From the NCBI GenBank assembly GCA_045602325.1, contig JAZSBH010000095.1, positions 1 through 30,011 of the forward strand: 30,011 nt of DNA. The letters run 5' to 3'. The position numbers and the translations under genes are program-made. The notes beneath the pieces were generated by a model. That model was not told the DNA's origin. It ran no database searches and worked only from the letters and a program-made list of their open reading frames with translations. Of this stretch, positions 21,136 through 29,500 are shown one piece after another. The DNA comes from CAMEON01 sp045602325 (GTDB lineage: Bacteria > Bacillota > Clostridia > Oscillospirales > CAG-272). The first letter of the stretch is position 1. Each line of letters starts with the position of its first letter.

Positions 21136-22463
21136 ACCATACCGAATCCATTATCCTCACCCCCGCCATAACCCTTCATTATACCCATACCGAGCGTTTC
21201 AAGACCGCACGGCTCAGCCTGTTTACGGTCATGCCCGCCGACGGGGAGCAGTCACCGCTAACCACCTTGCTGTTCGGCATTCTGCGGCGGGGCAGTGAAC
21301 ACTACCCCCGTCTGGCGCTTTTGAACCGGCGACTGGACGAGTTGTACGGTACTACCCTGACCATCCGCAACTATCTTCACGGAGACAGCCACGTGGTTTG
21401 CTATACCGCCGAGATGCTGGAATCCGATTTTCTGCCGTCCCGTCATGGGGATATGGACATTCTGGGCGGGGCTATGGAGTTGCTTGCGGATATGATCCTG
21501 CATCCGCTTCGCGACGGGGACGGAAATCTTCGTGCCGATGCCGTGGAGAAGGAAAAGCAGTCCCTTATGGACAGCCTCCGTTCCCTGCGCAACGATACCC
21601 GCGCCTATGCGGCTACCCGTCTGCGGGAGATCATGTGTGCGGGGGAACCCTACGGGCTCTCCATCGGAGGCACCGTGGAGCAGGTTGCGGCTATCAGTCC
21701 CCAAGAGGTGACCGCCCGCTATCGGGCTCTGTTGAGCGAGACCCGCCTGGAGGTCTTTTACACGGGACGAGCCTCGGCGATGGAGGTGGAATCTGCTTGG
21801 CGAAGGACCTTCGGAGCATGGCAGCCTGCCGCTGCGGACACCGTCGCGACCTCCCTTCATCCCACCCCCGCAACCCCTCACCGCGTGCAGGAGGAGATGG
21901 CGGTCAGCCAGGGAAAGCTCTGCATGGGATGGGCCTGCGGCGAGAATTATTCCACTCTGCATGATCCGCAGGTGTTGGCTGCCTACGCGGTATGCAACGA
22001 GCTCTTCGGTGTCATGCAAAACTCCCTGCTCTTCCGCCACGTGCGGGAGGAATTGGGACTTTGCTACTTCTGTGATTCTGCCCTGGATATGACCAAGGGC
22101 ATCCTGTGGGTGTCCTGCGGCATTCGTTCCGATCGGAAGGAGGAAGCCGAAACCGCGATTCGTGAGCAACTGCTGGCGTTGCAAAAGGGAATCATCAACC
22201 CCGACGACGTGGAGCTGGCCAAGCTCTCCCTCCTGAACAGTTACCGCCAGATCGGGGACAGCCAGGCCTCCCTGGAAGCATTTGCCTTCGGAAAACTCAT
22301 GAATCGAACCACGGACACCCCCGATGAGGAGATGGCGCGTATCGCCGCCGTCACGCCGGATGATGTGGTCAAGGTTGCTCAAACCTTCCGGCCCGATACC
22401 GTGTTTTTCCTTAACGGCACGGCCGCAGAAGGCGAGGGGGAGGAGGATACCTATGACGACTGA
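21132..22463 (+). CDS. ymfF: M16-fold peptidase-like protein, YmfF type (no zinc motif)
   Basis: A 443-residue M16-fold protein without the HxxEH zinc motif, like the inactive half of two-subunit M16 peptidases. FREELGLCYFCDS-type sequence (RHVREELGLCYFC) in the second half is the conserved M16 C-domain region that shapes the substrate pocket. It pairs with the next gene, which has the zinc motif. In Bacillus the pair is YmfF/YmfH, named in databases as associated with EF-P 5-aminopentanol modification. The start ATG overlaps the mazG stop by four bases; the longer upstream frame lies wholly inside mazG. Its last 11 bases overlap the next gene. It likely forms a heterodimer with the active partner. 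Confidence 0.88.
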   Translation: MNHTESIILTPAITLHYTHTERFKTARLSLFTVMPADGEQSPLTTLLFGILRRGSEHYPRLALLNRRLDELYGTTLTIRNYLHGDSHVVCYTAEMLESDFLPSRHGDMDILGGAMELLADMILHPLRDGDGNLRADAVEKEKQSLMDSLRSLRNDTRAYAATRLREIMCAGEPYGLSIGGTVEQVAAISPQEVTARYRALLSETRLEVFYTGRASAMEVESAWRRTFGAWQPAAADTVATSLHPTPATPHRVQEEMAVSQGKLCMGWACGENYSTLHDPQVLAAYAVCNELFGVMQNSLLFRHVREELGLCYFCDSALDMTKGILWVSCGIRSDRKEEAETAIREQLLALQKGIINPDDVELAKLSLLNSYRQIGDSQASLEAFAFGKLMNRTTDTPDEEMARIAAVTPDDVVKVAQTFRPDTVFFLNGTAAEGEGEEDTYDD

Positions 22464-23793
22464 ATGGACTTGCCATACCTGTGAACGATTGGGCGAACGG
22501 TACTACGAGTGCCGCCATCCAAGCGGTTTGCGCGTTCTGGTCTCACCGAAGGATCTTTCGGCCACCTACGCCATCCTGGGGGTAGGCTACGGCTCCCGCG
22601 ATCGCTTTGCAGGCGGCGCTGTGCCCATGGGCACGGCACACTTTTTGGAACACAAAATGTTTGAACGAGTCGGTGAGGGTACCGATGCTTCCGGTTGGGA
22701 GGATGTGTTTTCCGCCCTGGGGGCAGAGGTAAACGCCTATACCTCGGATGATTGCACAGCCTACATGTTTTCCGCCACGGATCATATTCCGGAGGCGCTG
22801 GAAGCGCTTTTGTCCATGGTCAGTGACCTGTCGGTGACTCCCGCCTCGGTTTCCCGCGAGCGGCAGATCATTGCCGAGGAGATCCGCATGAATGCCGACG
22901 ATCCCTGGGAAGTCTGCTACGCCAATATGCTGCGCGGGCTGTATGCACCCGTCAAAAAGGGCGGCAATCCTGTCCGTGAGGAGATCTGTGGCACTGAGCA
23001 GTCCATCCGCCGTATCACTCCTTCGCTCCTGTCCGAGGTGCACGAACGGTTCTATTGCCCGGACAATATGGTGCTGGCCGTATCGGGGCGTGTGAACCCC
23101 GAGGAAGTTATCGCCGCCGTGGATGCCGTACCGGGATACGCGGCTCCCGCTTTCCGTTGTCTGCCGACCTCACACCGGAATCCTCACGATCCCGCAGAAG
23201 CCTATAGGCAGCGGGTCACCACCCGCATGGAAACCGCCAAGCCGCTGTTCTCCATTGGGGTCAAGTTGCCCGCGGCTTTCGCGATCCCTGCGGATCCCAT
23301 GGAATCGGTATACCTGGAGCGGCTGATGACGGTGCTTTGCGAAATGCTTTTCTCCCGCTCCGGGGATTTTTACAGCAGCCTGTTTGAGAGTGGTACCGTC
23401 AGCCCGGGTATGGCATACGGCTCATCTCTTGGACGGCCTGCCTTGGGTGGAACGGCGGAAGGATACGGGTATTTCTACTTGTCGGGTGAGTGCGATGACC
23501 CCGACAGGGTGTACGACGCCTTCCTGTCGTATGTGTCCTCGCTCCGGGCGGGAGGCCTCGATCCCGATGGCTTTGACCGCGCCTGCCGTACCCTGTACGC
23601 CGACTACGTGTACGGTTTCGATTCCACCGAAGGGATCGCTTCCTCTCTCATGACCACCGCCATGGACGGTATCGGTCTGTACGACCTCTGCTCCGTGGAT
23701 GAAAAACTGACCTTTGCGGATGCGGAAGCATTATTTGCCGGTACGTTTACAAATTCCCAATACACCCTCTCCACGGTTTTGCCGATGGAGTGA
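22453..23793 (+). CDS. ymfH: M16 zinc peptidase, YmfH type
   Basis: A 446-residue M16 metallopeptidase carrying HFLEH (63–67, the inverted HxxEH zinc motif) and the downstream glutamate in AEEIRMN (141–147) as third ligand. The GVGYGSRDR segment near residue 43 and NAYTSDDCTAY (94–104) are typical of the family. The start at 22453 has a strong GGAGGAGGAT site (22438–22448) inside the previous gene, and the genes overlap by 11 bases, consistent with equal production of both subunits. The partner lacks the zinc motif, so this is the catalytic half. The proposed target in Bacillus is the EF-P modification pathway; no efp gene is in the window. The C-terminal domain is complete. Confidence 0.9.
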   Translation: MTTEWTCHTCERLGERYYECRHPSGLRVLVSPKDLSATYAILGVGYGSRDRFAGGAVPMGTAHFLEHKMFERVGEGTDASGWEDVFSALGAEVNAYTSDDCTAYMFSATDHIPEALEALLSMVSDLSVTPASVSRERQIIAEEIRMNADDPWEVCYANMLRGLYAPVKKGGNPVREEICGTEQSIRRITPSLLSEVHERFYCPDNMVLAVSGRVNPEEVIAAVDAVPGYAAPAFRCLPTSHRNPHDPAEAYRQRVTTRMETAKPLFSIGVKLPAAFAIPADPMESVYLERLMTVLCEMLFSRSGDFYSSLFESGTVSPGMAYGSSLGRPALGGTAEGYGYFYLSGECDDPDRVYDAFLSYVSSLRAGGLDPDGFDRACRTLYADYVYGFDSTEGIASSLMTTAMDGIGLYDLCSVDEKLTFADAEALFAGTFTNSQYTLSTVLPME

Positions 23794-23819
23794 ATCCTCT
23801 TGTTACGAAAGGATCAACT

Positions 23820-24854
23820 ATGAGTACGACTGTTTCTTTTCCCGGTCTTGGTATCGAGGCATTTTCCTTTGACCGCGTAGCCTTTGAGCTGTTCGGCAAG
23901 CCCATCTACTGGTACGGCGTCATCATCATGCTGGGCATCGTGGCCGCCTTTGTTCACGCCTACCTGCGGTGTAAGCAGGAGGGCATCAAGGGCGACGACA
24001 TCCTGGACGTAGGCCTTTTCACGGTGATCTTCGGTGTCATCGGTGCTCGGCTGTACTACGTGGTCACCACGCTGGACACTCATGAGTATAAGAACTTCAT
24101 CGATGTCATCGCCGTCTGGGAAGGCGGTCTGGCCATTTATGGAGGTATCATTGCGGGCACCATAGCCATTCTTTTGACCTGCCTGTATAAAAAAATCAAT
24201 CCTCTCAAGGTGATGGACACCATCGCCCCCGGCGTTGCCCTGGCTCAGGCCATGGGGCGTTGGGGAAATTTCGCGAATGGCGAGGCCTTCGGCGAAATCG
24301 TGCCAGCGGGACATCCTCTGTATGCTTTGCGGATGGGTTTAGTTTCTTCGTACAGTGTTGAATACACGAACAGCACCGAAATGCACTATTTCCACCCCAC
24401 CTTCCTCTACGAATCTCTGTGGAACGTCGTGGGCTTTGTCATGATCACCCTCTTGTACCGCAAAAAGAAGTTCAACGGCCAGGTGACCCTTATGTACTTC
24501 GCCTGGTACGGCTTTGGGCGGATGTTCATTGAGGGTCTGCGTACCGACAGCCTCTACGTGGGCTCCTTCCGCATCTCCCAGGTGGTGGGACTCATCTGCT
24601 TCCTGGCGGGTTCTGCGCTGCTGGTGGCTGGATTTATTCTGTCAAGCGAAGGAAAATTCGATAAGTGGCTCAAGGTGCAGTGGGCACAGGCCGTTCCTGT
24701 CGAGGGCGAAAGTGCTCCTACGGAGACTGCCGAGTCAGGCGAGGCTGTTTCGAATAACCAAGCCGCCGCTGATACGATCGCCACAGACGGGCAAGCGGAT
24801 ACACCGACTGCGGACATCCAAGAGATCCAAACCGAAACCCAAGAACAGGAGTAA
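23820..24854 (+). CDS. lgt: Prolipoprotein diacylglyceryl transferase Lgt with acidic tail
   Basis: A 344-residue membrane enzyme that transfers diacylglycerol from phosphatidylglycerol to the lipobox cysteine of prolipoproteins. Seven or so membrane helices are visible. The Lgt signature GRWGNFANGEAFG (146–158) is intact, with GGLAIYGG (102–109) and HPTFLYESLWN before GFGRMFIEGLRTDSL. I start at the ATG at 23820, where ACGAAAGGA lies just upstream; an in-frame ATG at 23790 overlaps the preceding stop. The last 50 or so residues (from about 292) are an unusual Glu/Thr/Ala/Gln-rich hydrophilic tail ending in QTETQEQE, beyond where most Lgt proteins end. It follows ymfH and precedes folD by five bases. 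Confidence 0.95.
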   Translation: MSTTVSFPGLGIEAFSFDRVAFELFGKPIYWYGVIIMLGIVAAFVHAYLRCKQEGIKGDDILDVGLFTVIFGVIGARLYYVVTTLDTHEYKNFIDVIAVWEGGLAIYGGIIAGTIAILLTCLYKKINPLKVMDTIAPGVALAQAMGRWGNFANGEAFGEIVPAGHPLYALRMGLVSSYSVEYTNSTEMHYFHPTFLYESLWNVVGFVMITLLYRKKKFNGQVTLMYFAWYGFGRMFIEGLRTDSLYVGSFRISQVVGLICFLAGSALLVAGFILSSEGKFDKWLKVQWAQAVPVEGESAPTETAESGEAVSNNQAAADTIATDGQADTPTADIQEIQTETQEQE

Positions 24855-24859
24855 CCAAC

Positions 24860-25729
24860 ATGGCACACATCATTGACGGAAAAGCCATCTCCGCCGCCGT
24901 GCGCGGTGAGATCAAGGAAAATACCAAGCATTTTATCGCCGAGACAGGCATCACCCCCGGCCTGGCCGTGATCATCGTGGGCACCGACCCCGCCTCCCAG
25001 GTCTACGTTCGCAATAAGCGCCGTGCCTGCGAGGAGGTGGGCTTCTATTCCGAGGCCTATGAGCTCCCCGAAGAGACCACGCAAGCCGAGCTGGAGGCTC
25101 TTGTGGACAAGCTCAACGCCGACGAAAAGATCCACGGCATCCTCTGCCAGCTCCCCCTGCCCAAGCACCTCGACGAGGAGGCCATCCTGCTTCGTATCGA
25201 CCCCAAAAAGGACGTGGACGCGTTCCACCCCTATAACGTCGGTAGAATCATGATCGGGAATCAGAAGTTCCTCCCTTGTACCCCTGCGGGTGTGATGGAG
25301 CTCATCCGCCGTTCCGGCATCGACTGCACCGGCAAGGAGTGCGTGGTAGTTGGCCGCTCCAACATCGTGGGCAAGCCCATGGCCATGCTCCTGCTTCAGG
25401 CCAACGGCACGGTGACCGTCTGTCACAGCCGCACCCGCGACCTGGCCGAGGTGACCCGCCGCGCCGATATTCTTGTTGTGGCTATCGGCAAGGCTGATTT
25501 TATCACGGGTGACATGGTCAAGGATGGGGCCGTGGTTATCGACGTGGGGATGAATCGCCGTTTCGGAGGAAAGGATGACGGTAAGCTGACCGGCGACGTG
25601 GATTTCGCCACCGTGGAGCCCAAGGCTTCCCACATTACCCCCGTTCCCGGCGGCGTGGGTCCCATGACCATCACCATGCTCATACAGAACACCTTGACCG
25701 CGGCAATGGAAGCCGCAGGGAAGGTCTGA
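24860..25729 (+). CDS. folD: Bifunctional methylenetetrahydrofolate dehydrogenase/cyclohydrolase FolD
   Basis: A 289-residue cytoplasmic enzyme interconverting 5,10-methylene-, methenyl- and 10-formyl-tetrahydrofolate. The catalytic region YVRNKRRACEEVG (49–61) holds the Tyr and Lys of the active site, QLPLPKHLDE (about 94–103) follows, the NADP-binding VVGRSNIVGKP motif is intact, and PVPGGVGPMTITML closes the site. The length and both signature patterns are standard. It begins five bases after lgt, with AACAGGAG (24843–24850) in the lgt end, and three bases before the next small gene, so the three are probably co-transcribed. Confidence 0.97.
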   Translation: MAHIIDGKAISAAVRGEIKENTKHFIAETGITPGLAVIIVGTDPASQVYVRNKRRACEEVGFYSEAYELPEETTQAELEALVDKLNADEKIHGILCQLPLPKHLDEEAILLRIDPKKDVDAFHPYNVGRIMIGNQKFLPCTPAGVMELIRRSGIDCTGKECVVVGRSNIVGKPMAMLLLQANGTVTVCHSRTRDLAEVTRRADILVVAIGKADFITGDMVKDGAVVIDVGMNRRFGGKDDGKLTGDVDFATVEPKASHITPVPGGVGPMTITMLIQNTLTAAMEAAGKV

Positions 25730-25732
25730 TCG

Positions 25733-26005
25733 GTGACTGCCATGGCCAAGACGACGATCTGGCGTATTGCCGACGAGCATATCATTACCTATTCCCTAAA
25801 CAAATTCACGGGGAAAATGACGATCACATTGGACGGAGACGCGTTCACCCTCTCGGCTGGATTCCTCTCCCTCAAGGCCGCCCGCCGCGAGCCATTCCGC
25901 ATTGTCGATGCCGACGGGGAGGCCGAACAGGCGATCCTGGTGGTGGATAAGAAGGGAAGGGCCAAACTGATCTTCCGGGCGAAAGAGGTTGCACCAGACC
26001 TGTAA
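25733..26005 (+). CDS. Small hypothetical protein (90 aa)
   Basis: A 90-residue soluble protein that I cannot assign. It is predicted to be beta-rich: alternating hydrophobic strands such as HIITYSLNKFTGKMTITLDG (16–35) and AILVVDKKGRAKLIF (67–81), with a Gly-Lys turn and a DGD. The short strand–GK–strand–DG pattern faintly recalls FAIM1-like domains, but this is only an impression. The start is GTG at 25733, three bases after folD, with GGGAAGG (25718–25724) eight bases before; an ATG three codons in is poorly spaced. Its stop TAA falls right at the outer edge of the next inverted-repeat element, so the C-terminus might have been altered by that element's arrival. Confidence 0.65.
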   Translation: MTAMAKTTIWRIADEHIITYSLNKFTGKMTITLDGDAFTLSAGFLSLKAARREPFRIVDADGEAEQAILVVDKKGRAKLIFRAKEVAPDL

Positions 26006-26523
26006 ATTGCAGTTTGTCAGGGAGGATTTATGTACTTTTCTTTCCGTGGCGAAAGAAAAGTACCAAAAGAACGCCCCTCAAGTGAGTCACCCACGGTGCC
26101 TCCCTTAAGAACCCCCCCTGAACAGCGCACACATTTTGCTTTTCGCAAAATGTGTTGTCTGCGCGTATGGTCGTCAAAGCCAAGAAACCCGCACGAACGG
26201 CGGAGCGCCGTCCGCGCGGAGCTCAGCCCTTTATTTCAACCGAAAGTGATTTTTTCTCTTATGGGATAATGAAAACTTTGGGGTTCTGCCAAACAGACTG
26301 ATGCCCGTGACGTTGGCGCTCCGCCAACATTGCGGCTCTCCGGCAAGCTGCGACTTTACAGCGTGTCAGCTCATTTGCCCACCGGCAAATGAGCACGCAG
26401 ATAAGGGGATAGGATTCGTAAGGAAAGTACCGTGGGTACTTTCCTTACGTGGCGCTCTTTTGGTACTTTTCTTTCGCCACGGAGAGAAAAGTACATAATC
26501 AACTCACTGACAAACTGAAATTT
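26004..26523. repeat. Hairpin-rich inverted-repeat element (about 520 bp), non-coding
   Basis: The ends are long inverted repeats. The inner 45 bases (26031–26075 against 26451–26495) match in 43 positions, and the match continues outward less perfectly through CAGTTTGTCAG to about 26004 and 26523. Inside are several perfect hairpins: 26129–26155 (11 bp), 26312–26328 (7 bp, CTC loop), 26369–26394 (11 bp, CACC loop) and 26417–26449 (15 bp, GTG loop). No convincing gene or transposase is present, and short frames lack ribosome sites. It fills the gap between the 90-aa gene and dnaE almost completely. It resembles a non-autonomous MITE. The GGTACTTTTCTTTCGCCACG core is a type I recall as dispersed in gut Clostridia. 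No target duplication was found. Confidence 0.8.
26417..26449. repeat. Perfect 15-bp hairpin within the element
   Basis: CGTAAGGAAAGTACC (26417–26431) and GGTACTTTCCTTACG (26435–26449) are exact complements around a GTG loop. The stem shares the AAAGTACC core with the element's terminal repeats, so it may derive from them. It sits next to the right terminal repeat. Confidence 0.85.
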
Positions 26524-26546
26524 GAAACCAAGAAAGGAGACAATCC

Positions 26547-29500
26547 ATGGGCACCTTCGTACATCTTCACCTCCACAGCGAATACAGCCTGTTGGACGGT
26601 GCCTGCCGCATATCCGACCTGCCCGCGCGGGTGAAGGAATGCGGACACGATGCCGTGGCACTCACCGACCACGGCGTGCTCTACGGCGCGGTCTCCTTTT
26701 ACGAGGCCTGCAAAAAGGCAGGGATCAAGCCTATCATCGGCTGTGAGGTCTACGTCGCACCCGGCTCCCGCTTTGAAAAAACGGGTATGCAGGGACGGGA
26801 GGGCGCGTATCACCATCTCGTCCTCCTCTGCGAGAATATGGAGGGTTACCAAAACCTCATGACTCTGGTCTCCGCAGGCTTTACCGAGGGCTTTTACGGC
26901 CGTCCCCGTGTGGATATGGAGCTGCTTCGCAAGCACCACACGGGTCTCATTGCCCTGTCTGCCTGCCTGTCGGGTGATATCCCCAAGCGACTTCTGGCCG
27001 GGGACTACGAGGGTGCCAAAGCCGCTGCTATGACCATGTCCGAGATCTTCGGAGAAGGAAACTATTACATCGAGCTCCAGAATCACAGCCTGGCCGAGGA
27101 GCGGCAGATTCTGCCGGCTCTTTTGCGGCTGGCTCGTGAATGTAACCTGCCCGTGGTGGCCACCAACGACTGCCACTACCTCCGCCGCGAGGACGCCTAT
27201 ATGCAGGAGGTACTCACCTGCATACAGACGGGGCGCACCGTGGGCGAGGACGGCAAGGTGGGCTTTGAGACCGATGAGTTCTACTATAAGGACACGGGGG
27301 AGATGGAGATGCTTTTCTCCCGCTACCCCGGTGCCATCGAGAACACCGTCCGCATCGCCGAGCGGTGCAACGTGGAGTTCGATTTCTCCAAGACTTACCT
27401 GCCCAAATATCCCTGTCCCGACGGGCTCTCCGCCGGGGAATACCTGGCGCGGCTGACCGAGGGGGGACTCCGCCGCCGTGTGGAGGCGGGGCAGATCCTG
27501 TTCAGCGATACTGACAGCAAGTATTCCGAGACCGCTTACCGCGAGCGTATCGCTTACGAGCTTTCGGTCATCGGGAACATGGGGTATGACGACTACTTCC
27601 TGATCGTCCAGGATTATGTCAACTTCGCAAAATCCCGTGATATTCCCGTCGGTCCCGGCCGTGGCTCGGGCGCGGGTTCTTTGGTCGCCTACTGTATCGG
27701 CATCACCGAGGTGGACTCCATTGCCTTTGATTTGCTCTTTGAGCGTTTCCTCAACCCCGAACGGGTGAGCATGCCCGATATCGACGTGGACTTCTGCTAC
27801 AACCGCCGCGACGAGGTCATTGCCTACGTCGCCGAAAAGTATGGGCGGGATCATGTCTCCCAGATCATCACATTCGGTACTCTGGCCGCCCGTGCCGCCA
27901 TTCGTGATGTAGGCCGTGCCATGGGTATGAGTTACGGTGACGTGGACGCAGTGGCCCGCGCGGTGCCCCACGAGCTGGGCATCACCATTGCCGAGGCTCT
28001 CCGCCTCCCTGATCTCAAAGCCCTCTACGAGGAATCGGAGCAGATCAGGAAACTGGTGGATACCGCTGTTTCTCTGGAGGGAATGCCCCGTAACGCCTCT
28101 GTTCACGCGGCGGGCATTGTCATCACCGACCGTCCCGTCAGCGAGTTCGTTCCCCTCGCTGTTAATAACGGCACCACCGTCACCCAATACGACATGGATA
28201 CCGTGGCCAAGCTGGGTGTGTTGAAATTTGACTTTTTGGGCCTCCGCTATCTCACTATCATGCACGACGCCGAGGAGCAGGTCAGGGAATCGGATCCCGA
28301 CTTCGCCCTTGACCGCGTTCCCCTGGATGATCCCGATACCTATGAGCTCATCAGCCGCGGGCAGACCCTCGGCGTATTCCAGCTGGAATCCGGCGGAATG
28401 AGGCAAATGCTGACGGGTCTGAAGCCCCGCGCCATCGGGGATATCGAGGCCGCCATCGCCCTCTACCGCCCCGGCCCCATGGAAGCCATCCCCCGCTATA
28501 TCGCCAACCGCGAGAATCCCGCACGGATCGAGTATCCCTCCCCTCTGCTGGAGCCCGTCCTGTCCTCCACCTATGGCGTGACGGTGTACCAGGAGCAGGT
28601 CATGAGCATCTTCCGGGTCATGGCAGGCTATACCTACGGCCACGCCGACATCGTCCGCCGTGCCATGTCCAAGAAAAAGGCATCGGTGCTGGAGGCCGAG
28701 CGGGCGGATTTTGTGGCGGGAGCGGAGCAGAACGGTATGACCCATGCCGAGGCGGAAGCTCTGTTCGACGACATGGGTAGCTTTGCCAACTACGCCTTCA
28801 ATAAATCCCACGCCGCCGCCTACGCCCTCATCTCCTACCGCACAGCCTACCTCAAAGCCCATCACCCCGGGGCGTATTTTGCCGCGCTCTTGACATCCGT
28901 GCTGGGCAATCAGCCCAAGATGGCGGAATATACCGCCGAGTGCACCAAGTATAACATCCGCGTCCTGCCCCCCGACATTAACGAGAGTGAAATGAACTTC
29001 CACGCGTCCGAAACCGGGCGGGGCGGCCATATCCGCTACGGTCTGCTTGCCCTCAAGAACGTGGGCGAGGCTTTTCTCCGTGCCATACTGACCGAGCGAC
29101 GACGCAAGCCTTTTACCTCCTTCGAGGACTTTCTGGAACGCCTGTCGGGTCACGATCTCAACAAGCGCCAGGTGGAAGCCCTCATCAAGGCGGGAGCCTT
29201 TGACGGTTTCCCCACCCACAGAGCCCAGCTTTTGGCGGTTTATGAGACCATGATTGAGACCCTTGCCGCCAAGACCCGCGCCAACCTGGCAGGGCAAATG
29301 GATATGTTCTCCATGGGCGGTGACGAGGTGTTGGATACCGCTCCTGCCTTTGACTACCCTGAAGTCCGCCCCTATACCCTCCGTGAGATGCTCATGCTGG
29401 AGAAGGAGGCGTCGGGCATGTTCTTCTCGGGACAACTTCTGGACGATTTCTCTAAATGTGTGGAAGCTCTGGCTCCCATGCCCATCACCGACATAGTATC

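Noticed and set aside
26030..26498. Short open frames inside the hairpin element (60–80 codons, both strands)
   Set aside because: They are translations of the inverted repeats, lack ribosome sites, and mirror each other across the element.
26499..29435. Very long − strand open frame (978 codons) opposite dnaE
   Set aside because: It is the mirror of a GC-rich coding sequence, has no ribosome site or recognisable domain, and dnaE on the + strand is unmistakable.
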